Positions 47,153 to 57,040 of a stretch of DNA of 64,000 nucleotides are shown here, piece after piece. Every line of letters starts with the position of its first letter. Position 1 is the first letter of the stretch. A program made the position numbers and the translations under genes. This stretch comes from Jiangella ureilytica (GTDB taxonomy: Bacteria; Actinomycetota; Actinomycetes; Jiangellales; Jiangellaceae). Under the pieces are notes generated by a model that made no database searches, was not told the origin of the DNA, and saw nothing but the letters and a program-made list of their open reading frames with translations. Location: assembly GCF_004348545.1 (NCBI RefSeq), contig NZ_SMKL01000003.1, positions 62,001 to 126,000 of the forward strand. Reading direction: 5' to 3'.

Positions 47153-48217
47153 ATGGCAGCGCAACGGCGGCGCCCCACGCAGGTGGACATTGCCAAGCGT
47201 GTCGGCGTCTCCCAGGGGACGGTTTCGCTGGTCATCAGTGGTGGCGCGGCGAGTGACCAGGTCGCCGAGAAGACCCGCCGCGCGGTGCTGCAGGCTGCGG
47301 CCGAGCTCGGCTACACCGTCAACGCCGCGGCGCGCAGGCTCAAGGGCGGACGCACGCGGATGCTCGGCCTGTACACGTTCGAGCCGGTGTTCCCCGTGGA
47401 CCAGCGGGACTTCTACTTCCCGTTCCTGCTCGGCGTCGAGGAGGCGACGGCTCGCTACGGCTACGACCTGCTGCTGTTCAGCTCGGCCACGGCCGGCGGT
47501 ACCCGGCGCATCTACGCGGGCGGCGTCAACCGGCTGAAGGTCGCCGACGGCTGCGTGCTCCTGGGTCGCCACCTGCACCGCGACGACCTGGCCGAACTCG
47601 TCCACGAGGATTTCCCGTTCGTGTTCATCGGACGCCGCGAGGTCCCTGGCGAGGAGCTGTCGTACGTCGCCGCCGACTACGTGGGCGCCACTCGGGACAT
47701 GGTCCGCGGGCTCACCGAGCGCGGTCACCGGCGGCTCGCCTACCTGAAGCTGAGCGGCGATCAGGAACCCACCCGCGACCGCGAGGCGGGTTTCCGGCTG
47801 GGACTCGACGACGCGGGAATCCCCGCCGGCGCGTGCGTCGTCCACTCCGTCGACGATCCCGGCGCCATCACGGGCGAGCTGCTGCGAGGGTGGCTGTCCG
47901 CCGGTGTCACCGCCCTGCTGGTGGAGCCGAGCGAGGACGACTCCACGATCGCCGCGGTCGAGCGGGCCGCCGCCGAGGCCGGTGCCCGCATCCCCGAGGA
48001 CTGCTCGGTGGTGCTGCTCGGCGACCCGCCCCTCGGCGAGGGCGCCCGCGACTGGACACGCTTCTCGCTGCCCCGCGAGGAGATGGGCCGCGAGGCCGTC
48101 CGGCTGCTGCTGGACCTGCTGGACAACGACGACGGGGAAGCCCGTCAGCTCAACGTCGCCTGCATGCCGATCCTCGGCGACTCGATCGCCGAACCGCCGG
48201 CAGGAGTCACGCCATGA
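47153..48217 (+). CDS. LacI-family transcriptional regulator
   Basis: 354 residues. An N-terminal helix-turn-helix (about 9-30, TQVDIAKRVGVSQGTVSLVISG) and hinge helix (AAARRLKGG) are followed by a periplasmic-binding-protein-like ligand domain. LacI regulators usually sense a sugar or sugar acid, so the downstream transporter and sulfatase genes probably handle a carbohydrate, although the transporter is of the peptide type. The ATG has an AAGGAC site. The first permease gene begins 34 bp after its stop. Confidence 0.92.
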   Translation: MAAQRRRPTQVDIAKRVGVSQGTVSLVISGGAASDQVAEKTRRAVLQAAAELGYTVNAAARRLKGGRTRMLGLYTFEPVFPVDQRDFYFPFLLGVEEATARYGYDLLLFSSATAGGTRRIYAGGVNRLKVADGCVLLGRHLHRDDLAELVHEDFPFVFIGRREVPGEELSYVAADYVGATRDMVRGLTERGHRRLAYLKLSGDQEPTRDREAGFRLGLDDAGIPAGACVVHSVDDPGAITGELLRGWLSAGVTALLVEPSEDDSTIAAVERAAAEAGARIPEDCSVVLLGDPPLGEGARDWTRFSLPREEMGREAVRLLLDLLDNDDGEARQLNVACMPILGDSIAEPPAGVTP

Positions 48218-48251
48218 CACCGGAACCCGCACAGCCGAAGGGACCGCCGCG

Positions 48252-49181
48252 GTGACCTATTTCATCGTCAAGCGGCTGGCGATCGGCCTCCTCACCATCT
48301 GGGGTGTCGTCACGGCCGTCTTCATCGTGGTCAGGCTCGCTCCCGGCGACCAGGCCACGGTGGCACTCGGGCCGGACGCGAGCGCGGCGGAGGTCGCGGC
48401 CCTGCGGCACACGCTCGGCCTCGACCAGCCGCTGCTCGTCCAGTACCTGTCCTACCTCGGCGACGTCGTGCGGCTCGACTTCGGCGATTCCTATCGCTTC
48501 GGCCGCCCGGCCATGGATCAGGTGCTCGAGCGCTTCCCGGCGACCGCCGAGCTCACTCTGGCCGCCACCGTCATCGCGATCGTCGCCGGCCTGATCCTCG
48601 GCGTCATCGCCGGCAAGAAGCCGGGGAGCGGCCTCGACCGCGCCGTCTCCACGGTCACCCTCGGCATGCAGGCACTGCCGCCGTTCTGGGTCGGCATCAT
48701 GTTCATCCTGATCTTCGCCCTGCAGCTGCAGGTGCTCCCCAGCGCCGGCGGCGGCAGTCTCGCCAACCTCGTGCTGCCGGCGGTCACGCTGGCGATCCCG
48801 TTCACCGCGCTGGTGGCCCGCATGACCCGCAGCGGTGTGGCCGAGACGATGTCCGAGGCCTTCGTCCAGACCGCCCGGTCCAAGGGCCTCACCGAAACGC
48901 AGGTGCTCACCGGCCACGTCGTGAAGAACTCGCTCATCCCGGTGGTGACCGTCGTCGGTCTCCAGGTCGGCACGCTGCTCGGCGGCGCCGTGATCATCGA
49001 GACCGTGTTCGCCTGGCCCGGGCTCGGGTCGCTGCTGGTCAGCGCGGTCGGGAACCGCGACTACGCGGTCGTCCAGGCGGCCACCGTCCTGATCGCGCTG
49101 TGCGTGATCGTCCTCAACCTCGCCGCCGACATCATCAACGCCAAGCTCGACCCGCGGATCCGTCTGGAGGCGCGCCGATGA
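48252..49181 (+). CDS. ABC transporter permease (DppB/OppB type)
   Basis: 309 residues. Six membrane helices, APGDQATVALGPDASAAEV after helix 1, LGLDQPLLVQYL, the EAA loop MSEAFVQTARSKGLTETQV, and ETVFAWPGLGSLL near the end. Peptide/nickel-type importer permease. The GTG start has GAAGGGA about 10 nt upstream. Coupled to the next permease (ATGA). Confidence 0.93.
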   Translation: MTYFIVKRLAIGLLTIWGVVTAVFIVVRLAPGDQATVALGPDASAAEVAALRHTLGLDQPLLVQYLSYLGDVVRLDFGDSYRFGRPAMDQVLERFPATAELTLAATVIAIVAGLILGVIAGKKPGSGLDRAVSTVTLGMQALPPFWVGIMFILIFALQLQVLPSAGGGSLANLVLPAVTLAIPFTALVARMTRSGVAETMSEAFVQTARSKGLTETQVLTGHVVKNSLIPVVTVVGLQVGTLLGGAVIIETVFAWPGLGSLLVSAVGNRDYAVVQAATVLIALCVIVLNLAADIINAKLDPRIRLEARR

Positions 49182-50062
49182 CCCAGTCGGACATCCTGCT
49201 CACCGAGGCCCCCGGCCCGGTCGCGCCGCCCGCCCGGCGCCGGCGCCGCCGGCCGCTCGCCGCGATTCCGTACGTGATCATCGGCCTGTACGTGCTCGCG
49301 GCGACGATCGGCCCGTTGCTGATCGACTACGACCCGGTGGCCACCGAGGTCACCGAGCGCCTGCTGCCCCCGGGCTCGGCGACGGAGTCCGGTACCGCGT
49401 GGCTCGGCACCGACGCCGTGGGGCGAGACGTCCTCGCGCAGGTCGTGTACGGCGCACGGACGTCGTTCATCATCGGGATCGCCGTCGTCACGGCGTGCGG
49501 CCTGATCGGTGTCGTGCTCGGCGCGCTCGCGGGGTACTCCGGCGGGCTGCCCGACGCGGCCGTCTCGCGGACCATCGACGTGCTGATGGCGTTCCCCGGC
49601 ATCCTGCTCGCGATCGTCATCGCCGGTCTGCTCGAGCGTGGCATGCACGTCGTGATCATCGCCCTGTCGGTCGGCGGCTGGGTCGGATTCGCGCGGCTGT
49701 CGCGCAGCATCACGATGTCGACCCGAGAACGCGACTGGGTGGACGCCGCCCGGATCATGGGCGTCTCCAAGGCGGCCACCCTCAAGCGGCACATCGTCCC
49801 GTTCCTCACCGGGTCGGTGGTCGCGCTGGCCACGATCGAGCTCGCATCGGCCGTGCTGTCCGAGGCCGCGCTCAGCTTCCTCGGTCTCGGTCTTCCCCCG
49901 CACATCGTGTCGTGGGGTCAAGCCATCGCGGGCGGCCGGGAGCACCTCGCCACCGCGTGGTGGATCACCGTCTTCCCCGGAATCGCGCTCACCGTCCTGG
50001 TCGTCTGCATCGGGCTGGTGGGCGACAGGCTCACCCGGCGGTTCACGCGCAAGCGGGACTAG
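49178..50062 (+). CDS. ABC transporter permease (DppC/OppC type)
   Basis: 294 residues. An Arg-rich N-terminus, a first helix (about 30-50), WLGTDAVGRDVLAQVVYGAR, then five helices. The EAA loop reads RERDWVDAARIMGVSKAATLKRH and LSFLGLGLPP follows. It partners with the preceding permease, with which it overlaps (ATGA). Confidence 0.93.
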   Translation: MTQSDILLTEAPGPVAPPARRRRRRPLAAIPYVIIGLYVLAATIGPLLIDYDPVATEVTERLLPPGSATESGTAWLGTDAVGRDVLAQVVYGARTSFIIGIAVVTACGLIGVVLGALAGYSGGLPDAAVSRTIDVLMAFPGILLAIVIAGLLERGMHVVIIALSVGGWVGFARLSRSITMSTRERDWVDAARIMGVSKAATLKRHIVPFLTGSVVALATIELASAVLSEAALSFLGLGLPPHIVSWGQAIAGGREHLATAWWITVFPGIALTVLVVCIGLVGDRLTRRFTRKRD

Positions 50063-50103
50063 CGCGCCGGCGTCTCACTTCCAACGACGAAAGGACTCCC
50101 GCC

Positions 50104-51633
50104 ATGACCATGCGCACACGGCGCTCACTCTCGATCTTCGCAGGAACCATCGCGCTGCTCACGGCCGCGGCCGCCTGCTCCTCCGACGACCCGGCGTCGC
50201 CGACCGGCGAGTCCGGTGCGACCGGCGGCGATCTGACCGTCGCCGGGCCGATTCCGATCGAGAACCTCGACCCTCACGGGGCGGCGAGCCTGGACGGCGG
50301 CACCCAGCTGGCGGCTCGGGCGATCTTCAGCCAGCTCGTCGTCAGCACCGGCCCGGGCGAGTTCGAGGGCGAGCTGGCGGAGTCGTGGGAGCCCAACGCC
50401 GACACGACCGAGTGGACCTTCACGCTGCGCGAGGGCGTCGAGTACTCCGACGGCACCGCGGTCACGGCCGCCGACGTCGTGGCGTCGTTCGAGCGGGTCC
50501 TGGCCGGCGAAGGTCCCCTGGCCGGCAACTTCGGGGGGTACACCGTCGCCGCACCCGACGAGTCGACCGTCGTCTTCACGTCCCCGACTCCGGACGCGGC
50601 GTTCCTCGGCAAGATCTCGTCGTTCTTCGTGACGCCGCAGGGTGCCGCGGAGGAGGGGTTCTTCCAGGATCCGATCGGGTCCGGCCCGTTCGTCGTGGAG
50701 TCGTTCGAGCCGGGAGCGTCGCTCCAGCTCGCGCCGAACCCGGGATACTGGGACGGCGAGCCGACGCTGGACACTCTGGAGTTCCAGTCGATCCCCGAGG
50801 TGGCGGCGCGCATGACGGCGCTGCAGACCGGCGAGGTCGACGTCACCTGGAGCATGCCCGACGACCAGATCGCGGCGCTGAAGTCCGACTCCGACCTGAC
50901 CGTCGAGAACGTCCCGAGCCCCGGCGTCATCACGATGTGGATGAACAGCTCCACACCCGCCCTGCAGGACCCGGCGGTACGGCGGGCGCTGTGGCAGGCG
51001 GTCGACTTCGAGTCGATCATCGGATCGCTGTACCCGGAGACCGGATCGCCGGCGGACTCGGTCATCAGCCCCGCGGTCCTCGGGTACGCGCCGCAGGAGC
51101 CGGTGCCGTACGACCCGGAGGCGGCCAAGGCGGCACTGGACGCGGCCGGCTTCGACTACGAGAACACCGTGATCCGGTGGCAGTTCTCGCAGGCCAACTT
51201 CCGCAACCTCGTCGACGCGGTGGTCTCGGACCTGGCTGAGATCGGCGTCACCGTGGAGCCGCTGGAGAAGGAGCAGGCGGTCTTCCTCGAGGACCTGCTG
51301 GCGCTGAACTGGGACATGAACCTGCAGCAGCTCGGAACGCAGGGCTTCGACGCGGCGACCAACCTGGGCCGCCTCTACACGTGCGCGGCCAACCGCACCG
51401 GCTACTGCAACGAGCAGCTCGACCAGATCCTCGCCGAGGCCGGCTCGACGAGCGACACGGCACTGCGCGAGGAGCTGTACGCGCAGGCGACCGAGATCAT
51501 CTGGAACGACGCCGTCGGCATGTACCCGATGTTCGTCGAGCAGCCGTACGCGTGGCGGACCAGCGTCGAGGGCTTCGAGCCCGTTCCCGACGGCCTGCCG
51601 TACTTCGACGAGGTCGCGGTCTCGGGTGACTGA
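50104..51633 (+). CDS. ABC transporter substrate-binding lipoprotein (SBP family 5)
   Basis: 509 residues. A signal peptide with a lipobox-like end (LLTAAAACSSD), a Ser/Gly-rich linker, and family-5 segments (WEPNADTTEWTFTLREGVEYSDGTAVTAADV, PIGSGPFVVESFEPG). Family-5 proteins bind peptides, but some bind oligosaccharides, which the sulfatase context favours. The ATG has AAAGGA about 9 nt upstream. 41 bp after the permease; it overlaps the ATPase gene by 8 bp. Confidence 0.92.
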   Translation: MTMRTRRSLSIFAGTIALLTAAAACSSDDPASPTGESGATGGDLTVAGPIPIENLDPHGAASLDGGTQLAARAIFSQLVVSTGPGEFEGELAESWEPNADTTEWTFTLREGVEYSDGTAVTAADVVASFERVLAGEGPLAGNFGGYTVAAPDESTVVFTSPTPDAAFLGKISSFFVTPQGAAEEGFFQDPIGSGPFVVESFEPGASLQLAPNPGYWDGEPTLDTLEFQSIPEVAARMTALQTGEVDVTWSMPDDQIAALKSDSDLTVENVPSPGVITMWMNSSTPALQDPAVRRALWQAVDFESIIGSLYPETGSPADSVISPAVLGYAPQEPVPYDPEAAKAALDAAGFDYENTVIRWQFSQANFRNLVDAVVSDLAEIGVTVEPLEKEQAVFLEDLLALNWDMNLQQLGTQGFDAATNLGRLYTCAANRTGYCNEQLDQILAEAGSTSDTALREELYAQATEIIWNDAVGMYPMFVEQPYAWRTSVEGFEPVPDGLPYFDEVAVSGD

Positions 51634-52657
51634 CCAGCACTCGCCCACCGCAGTGGCACCGGCGGCGGCCGGCCCGGCTCCGGCACCTGGAGCACCTCTG
51701 CTCCAGGTGGAGGACCTCGAGGTCGTGCTGCCGGCGGGTGCCGGTACCGGGACCGTCCTCGACCGGGTGTCCTTCGTGGTGGACGCCGGCAGCACGACCG
51801 GCCTCATCGGGGAGTCCGGGAGCGGCAAGACGATGAGCGCGATGTCCATCGTCGGCTTGCTGCCGCCCGGCGCCGAGACCGCCGGTCGCATCGCGTGGAA
51901 GTCCGAGGATCTCCTCACCGCGGCCGCGCGCCGAATCCGGCAGGTCCGCGGCCGGGAGATCGGTGTGATCTTCCAGGACCCGCTGGCCGCGCTGAACCCG
52001 ATCGAGACCATCGGAAAGCAGGTCGGCGAGATCCTGCGGCGCGGCGGCATGCCGCGCCAGCAGGTCCGCGCCCGGGTGCTCGAACTGCTGGACCGCGTCG
52101 GGATCCCGGAGCCGGAGCAGCGCATCGACGTGTACCCGCACGAGCTGTCCGGCGGCATGCGCCAGCGCGTCATGATCGCGACAGCGCTGGCCGGCGAGCC
52201 GCAGCTGATCATCGCCGACGAGCCGACGACCGCACTCGACGTCACCACGCAGGCGCGCATCCTCCGGCTGCTGGCGGACCTGCGCGACCGCGAGGGTGTG
52301 GCCATGCTCCTGGTGAGCCACGATCTGCGGGTGATGGCGCACGTGGCCGACGTCGTGGTGGTCATGTACGCGGGCCGGGTCGCCGAACGGGGTCCGGCGC
52401 GTGAGGTGCTGGAGCATCCACGGCACCCGTACACCCGGGCGCTGGCCCACAACGTGCCGGCGGTCAGCACGAAGTCGGCGATCGCCGAGCCACTGCAGGG
52501 GGCCCCGGCCAACCCGTTCGACCGGCCCGCCGGATGCGCGTTCCATCCGCGCTGCCCGATGGCCCAGGACCGCTGCCGCACCGACGTGCCCGTCCTGCGC
52601 GAGGTCGAGCCCGGACGGTTCAGCGCGTGTCACTTCGCCGAAAGGGTGGAGTCGTGA
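51626..52657 (+). CDS. ABC transporter ATP-binding protein (DppD/OppD type)
   Basis: 343 residues. A Pro/Ala-rich N-terminus, then Walker A GESGSGKTMSA (about 67), FQDPLAALNPIETIG, the signature LSGGMRQR, Walker B LIIADEPTTALD and the H-loop SHDL. The C-terminal oligopeptide-transporter region has a Cys motif (GCAFHPRCP ... CHF). The GTG start lies within the binding-protein gene. Confidence 0.93.
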   Translation: MTDQHSPTAVAPAAAGPAPAPGAPLLQVEDLEVVLPAGAGTGTVLDRVSFVVDAGSTTGLIGESGSGKTMSAMSIVGLLPPGAETAGRIAWKSEDLLTAAARRIRQVRGREIGVIFQDPLAALNPIETIGKQVGEILRRGGMPRQQVRARVLELLDRVGIPEPEQRIDVYPHELSGGMRQRVMIATALAGEPQLIIADEPTTALDVTTQARILRLLADLRDREGVAMLLVSHDLRVMAHVADVVVVMYAGRVAERGPAREVLEHPRHPYTRALAHNVPAVSTKSAIAEPLQGAPANPFDRPAGCAFHPRCPMAQDRCRTDVPVLREVEPGRFSACHFAERVES

Positions 52658-53487
52658 GTTCGCCTGTGCTGCAGATCCGGGACCTGAGGGTCGCGTTCCC
52701 CGGACCCCGCCGGTCGCTGCGCGGTGGCCGGACGATCGTCCAGGCCGTCGCCGGCGTCGACCTGGAGGTCCGGGCCCGGGAGACGCTGGCCCTGGTCGGC
52801 GAGTCCGGATCGGGGAAGTCGACCGTCGCGCGCTGTGTGCTCGGGCTCGTCCGGCCGCAGGCGGGCACGATCAGCTACGAGGGCCGGACGCTCGGGCCCG
52901 TCGACAAGCGGCCCGCGGAGCTGCAGCGTGCCATCCAGATGGTGTTCCAGGACCCGGGCTCGTCGCTGAACCCGCGGATGACCGTCAGCGCGATCATCCG
53001 CGAGGCCTGGAAGGTCCATCCCGCCGTCGCGCCGAAGGGCGATCGCCGGCAGGCACTGCTGAACGTGCTCGCCGACGTCGGCCTCGACGCAGGCGTCGCC
53101 GACCGACGCCCGTCGGCGCTGTCCGGCGGCCAGCGCCAGCGGGTGAGCATCGCTCGGGCACTGGCACTGCGGCCGCGGCTGCTCGTGTGCGACGAGGCGG
53201 TGTCGGCCCTGGACGTGTCGGTGCAGTCGCAGATCCTGCGGCTCCTCGTCGACCTCCAGCGCAGCCATGACCTGTCGATCCTGTTCATCACCCACGACCT
53301 CGCGGTCGTGCGGCAGATCGCGGACCGGGTCGCGGTGATGAAGAGGGGCGAGCTGGTGGAGTGCACGACGGCCGGCCAACTGTTCACGGCGCCCGCCCAT
53401 CCGTACACCCGAGGGCTGTTGAGTGCCGCCCATGACCTGGAAGGCACGAGGGCCGGGTTCGAGTACACACAGGAGCAGACCAGGTGA
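52654..53487 (+). CDS. ABC transporter ATP-binding protein (DppF/OppF type)
   Basis: 277 residues. Walker A GESGSGKST (about 46), FQDPGSSLNPRM, LSGGQRQR, LLVCDEAVSALD and ITHD. It lacks the usual C-terminal Cys region, ending soon after HPYTRGLL, so it is short for an OppF. Coupled on both sides (GTGA overlaps). Confidence 0.92.
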   Translation: MSSPVLQIRDLRVAFPGPRRSLRGGRTIVQAVAGVDLEVRARETLALVGESGSGKSTVARCVLGLVRPQAGTISYEGRTLGPVDKRPAELQRAIQMVFQDPGSSLNPRMTVSAIIREAWKVHPAVAPKGDRRQALLNVLADVGLDAGVADRRPSALSGGQRQRVSIARALALRPRLLVCDEAVSALDVSVQSQILRLLVDLQRSHDLSILFITHDLAVVRQIADRVAVMKRGELVECTTAGQLFTAPAHPYTRGLLSAAHDLEGTRAGFEYTQEQTR

Positions 53488-55097
53488 GTACAGACGCGAG
53501 CCTCCGCACCGACATCCTGATCGTCGGCGGAGGTGTGGGCGGGGTCGCGGCGGCTCTGGCGGCGCTGCGACGCGGGCGCTCGGTGACCGTGACGGAGGAG
53601 AGCGACTGGCTCGGCGGGCAACTCACCAGCCAGGCCGTCCCGCCGGACGAGCACCCGTGGATCGAGCAGTTCGGCTGCACCCGCTCGTATCGCGCGTTCC
53701 GCGACGGCGTGCGCGACTACTACCGCACCTGGTACCCGCTGACCGCGGCCGCGCACCGCCAGGCCGACCTGAACCCCGGTCTGGGCCGGGTCAGCCGCCT
53801 GTGCCACGAGCCGCGGGTCGCGCTGTCCGTGATCGAGGGCATGCTCGCCCCGTACCGATCCGCCGGCACCCTGCGGATCCTGACCGGCCACCGTCCCGTC
53901 GCCGCCCATACCGACGGCGACCGGGTCGGCGCCGTCACCGTCGCCGGCCGCGACGGCGTGGAGCGCACCGTCGAAGCGTCGTACGTCCTGGACGCCACCG
54001 AACTCGGCGACCTGCTGCCGCTGGCGGGGGTCGAGCACGGCATCGGCTTCGAGGCGCAGTCCGAGACCGGGGAACCGAGCGCCCCGAGCGAGGCGCAGCC
54101 GCTCAACCAGCAGGCCTTCTCGTGGGTGTTCGCGGTCGAGCATCTGGAGGGTGAGGACCACACGATCGACCGTCCTGACCAGTACGGGTTCTGGCGCGAC
54201 TACCAGCCGGAATTCTGGCCGGACCGGCTGCTCGGCCTCACCGCCCCGGACCCGCGGACGCTGGAGCCGCTCACGCGCACGTTCGTGCCGCACGCTCCCG
54301 CCGGTCCGGTGGTGGCCGACCAGAGCAAGGACCCCGGCGACCGCGACCTGTGGCTGTTCCGCCGGATCCTCGCCCGGGAGCAGTACGAGCCCGGCTTCGT
54401 CGCGAGCGACATCACCGTCGTCAACTGGCCCATGATCGACTATCTGCCCGGCCCGCTGGCCGGCGTCTCCGACGACGAGCGCGCGAAGCACCTGGAGGGC
54501 GCCCGGCAGCTCTCGCTGAGCATGCTCTACTGGCTGCAGACCGAGGCGCCCCGTCCCGACGGCGGCGCCGGCTGGCCGGGTCTGCGGCTGCGGCCCGACG
54601 TCATGGGCACGACCGACGGCCTGGCCATGGCGCCGTACATCCGGGAGTCCCGCCGCATCAAGGCACACACCACCGTCGTCGAGCAGGACCTGTCGATGAC
54701 CGTCCGCGGGGATGCCGGTGCCGTGCGGTACCCGGACTCCGTCGGCATCGGGATGTACCGGATCGACCTGCACCCGTCGACCGGCGGCGACAACTACATC
54801 GACGTGCCCAGCAGCCCGTTCCAGATCCCGCTCGGCGCCCTGCTGCCGATCCGGGTGCGCAACCTGATCGCCGCCGCGAAGAACCTCGGGACGACCCACA
54901 TCACCAACGGCTGCTACCGCCTGCACCCGGTCGAATGGAACATCGGTGAGGCCGCGGGCGCCCTGGCCGCCCACTGCCTGGTCAACTCCCTCACCCCCGA
55001 GCAGGTACGCGGCGACGCCCGCCGGCTCGAGGGCTTCCAGAGCGAACTCGTCGCCGACGGGTTCGAGCTCGCCTGGCCCGAGGTCAAGGGCTACTGA
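53484..55097 (+). CDS. FAD-dependent oxidoreductase (FAD_oxidored family)
   Basis: 537 residues. The N-terminal dinucleotide fold is ILIVGGGVGGVAAALAALRR (about 10-30), then EESDWLGGQLTSQAVPPDEH. It matches the PF12831-type family found in many polysaccharide and sugar-acid gene clusters; most members have no assigned reaction. RNLIAAAKNLGTTHI near the C-terminus fits the second FAD-contact segment. No signal peptide, so it acts on the imported ligand. GTG start overlapping the ATPase stop. Confidence 0.85.
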   Translation: MSTDASLRTDILIVGGGVGGVAAALAALRRGRSVTVTEESDWLGGQLTSQAVPPDEHPWIEQFGCTRSYRAFRDGVRDYYRTWYPLTAAAHRQADLNPGLGRVSRLCHEPRVALSVIEGMLAPYRSAGTLRILTGHRPVAAHTDGDRVGAVTVAGRDGVERTVEASYVLDATELGDLLPLAGVEHGIGFEAQSETGEPSAPSEAQPLNQQAFSWVFAVEHLEGEDHTIDRPDQYGFWRDYQPEFWPDRLLGLTAPDPRTLEPLTRTFVPHAPAGPVVADQSKDPGDRDLWLFRRILAREQYEPGFVASDITVVNWPMIDYLPGPLAGVSDDERAKHLEGARQLSLSMLYWLQTEAPRPDGGAGWPGLRLRPDVMGTTDGLAMAPYIRESRRIKAHTTVVEQDLSMTVRGDAGAVRYPDSVGIGMYRIDLHPSTGGDNYIDVPSSPFQIPLGALLPIRVRNLIAAAKNLGTTHITNGCYRLHPVEWNIGEAAGALAAHCLVNSLTPEQVRGDARRLEGFQSELVADGFELAWPEVKGY

Positions 55098-55164
55098 CGG
55101 TCCGCGGCATGCAGACCCACCGCACGAGAACCGGCTACTCCACCCAACGAAGGGACACAGCAGC

Positions 55165-57021
55165 ATGGTCACACCCGTGAACAGGCGCCATCTCCTCCGC
55201 ACCGCGGGCATCGCGGGGGTCGCCACGGCGACGCTGGGCGCGGTCGGCACGCAGGCGCAGGCAGCACCCGCCGTGGACGTCTCCGGTGCGACGACCCCGC
55301 AGGACTTCGGCGCCGTCGGTGACGGCGTCGCCGACGACACCGATGCCGTCCAGCAGGCCATCGACGCCCAGCAGGTCAAGCCGAACAAGATCGTCTACTT
55401 CCCGCCCGGCACCTACCGCATCACCCGCACGCTCGTGATCCCCGATGTGGAGAAGACGGAGGAGACCAACTTCAACCGGATCGTCCTCGCCGGCGCCGGG
55501 ACCATGGGGTCGCGGACATCCATCATCGACGTCGACTTCAACGGCACGGGGATCCGGTGCGCCGCGCCCCTGGCGGCGTTCCGGGGCTTGGCCTTCGTCA
55601 CCCCGGCGAGCCAGACGACCTCGGTGGCCATCAACACCACACGCGACGACACGCTGCCCGTTGGCGTTGCGAACACCGACGACATGGACGCGACCATCAC
55701 CGAGTGCACCTTCATCGAGTTCTTCACAGCGGTGAAGCACGTCGGCCGCGGGCTGGTCTTCACCAACAACCTCGTCGCGGTCGGCGACGTGGGCCTCGAC
55801 ATCTCGTGGCCCACCGCAGGGGTCGCCGGAAGCAATGTCCACGTGCTGCCCTACGGGATGCGCAAGTGGTTGATCGAGGGCAACCACTTCCACAGCATGA
55901 GTTTCGCGATCACAACGACCGGCGCCGACGCGCACAACTTCCGTGGCGCGATCATCGCGAACAACGTTCTCGACATCGGCCGGCGGTTGTTCACCGGGGG
56001 CATCATCAACTCCACCTTCTCCGGCAACGTCGTCGAGAACGGCGCCACCAACGCCACCGACGCCGCGGTGATCTCGGTGAAGTCCGGTGGCTCGAACCTC
56101 ACCTTCACCGGGAACGTCCTGGGCGGTGGCAACCCGGGTGGGGGCGCCCGGCCGCGACACGCCATCGAGTTCCGGCCGGAGGCGGCCGCGCGCAAGGTCA
56201 CCATCACCGGCAACAGTTTCAACTGGGTCGACGGGTCGCCGGTCTACTTCGCCGGGGCGGCGTCGGAGGTCACGGTCTCGGCGAACTCGTTCGACAACTG
56301 GAACCTCGTCGCCGAGGAACGCTGGGCTGCCGTGCGCGTCAACGGCGACGCCACGGACCTGTCGGTGATCGGGAACGCCTTCGGAGCGAACTCCGTCGCC
56401 GGGGGCCCGCCGGTGCGGGTGATCGGGACGCTGAGCGGTTCCACCATCGTCGGGAACCTCTTCGACAACACCGCGGGCGTCGTCTACGCCGAGGCGATCG
56501 GCGACGAGAACTACATCGAGCGGCGCAGCGTCGGCGCCAACCAGCACGAGCTCACCGCTGCCAGGAACGGCGCCCTCGTGGTCCGGGCGACCGCTGCACC
56601 CGAACCCGGCACCGACGCGTACGGCAGCTTCGTCGCCGCCTCGGAACAGGCGACCGGTGCGGGCCCCGGGGTGAAGGGCGGTGTTCGCGTCGTCCCGGCC
56701 AACGCCTCCGGCGCGGCGGCGGTCGAACTGCTCTGCTCGACGAACGACACCAACGCCGTCGCGTCCATGCGGGTGGACATCAACGGCCTGATCCCGTCCG
56801 TCGACAACGCTCGCGACATCGGCTCTGCTGACCGGAAGGTCCGTACCGTCTACGCGCACAACCTGCAGCTCACCGTCGTCCCGGCCGCCGACCTGCCGGA
56901 GCCGGCCGCCGGAGCGGTCGCGCTGGTGCAGGACGGGTCCACCGGCGCCGGCGTGCTCGCCGTCGGGGACGGCACGACCTGGCGCCGCCTGCCGCTGGGC
57001 GGACCGCTCCGGAACTCCTGA
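55165..57021 (+). CDS. Tat-exported right-handed beta-helix protein (pectate-lyase superfamily type)
   Basis: 618 residues. A twin-arginine signal (NRRHLLRTAGIAG, then an AQA-AP cleavage region) directs export with a folded cofactor or fold. DFGAVGDGVADDTDAVQQAI (about 47-66) is the Pectate_lyase_3 start, followed by regularly spaced N/V-rich coils (ITGNSFNW, VSANSFDNW, VIGNAF, IVGNLFDN) of a parallel beta-helix. The C-terminal ~130 residues (NARDIGSADRKVRTVYAHNL ... DGSTGAGVLAVGDGTTWRRL) resemble phage tail-fibre shaft sequence. It could be a lyase or depolymerase or a glycan-binding protein; catalytic residues are not evident. 67 bp after the oxidoreductase. Confidence 0.83.
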   Translation: MVTPVNRRHLLRTAGIAGVATATLGAVGTQAQAAPAVDVSGATTPQDFGAVGDGVADDTDAVQQAIDAQQVKPNKIVYFPPGTYRITRTLVIPDVEKTEETNFNRIVLAGAGTMGSRTSIIDVDFNGTGIRCAAPLAAFRGLAFVTPASQTTSVAINTTRDDTLPVGVANTDDMDATITECTFIEFFTAVKHVGRGLVFTNNLVAVGDVGLDISWPTAGVAGSNVHVLPYGMRKWLIEGNHFHSMSFAITTTGADAHNFRGAIIANNVLDIGRRLFTGGIINSTFSGNVVENGATNATDAAVISVKSGGSNLTFTGNVLGGGNPGGGARPRHAIEFRPEAAARKVTITGNSFNWVDGSPVYFAGAASEVTVSANSFDNWNLVAEERWAAVRVNGDATDLSVIGNAFGANSVAGGPPVRVIGTLSGSTIVGNLFDNTAGVVYAEAIGDENYIERRSVGANQHELTAARNGALVVRATAAPEPGTDAYGSFVAASEQATGAGPGVKGGVRVVPANASGAAAVELLCSTNDTNAVASMRVDINGLIPSVDNARDIGSADRKVRTVYAHNLQLTVVPAADLPEPAAGAVALVQDGSTGAGVLAVGDGTTWRRLPLGGPLRNS

Positions 57022-57040
57022 GACGCGAAGGGATCGACAC

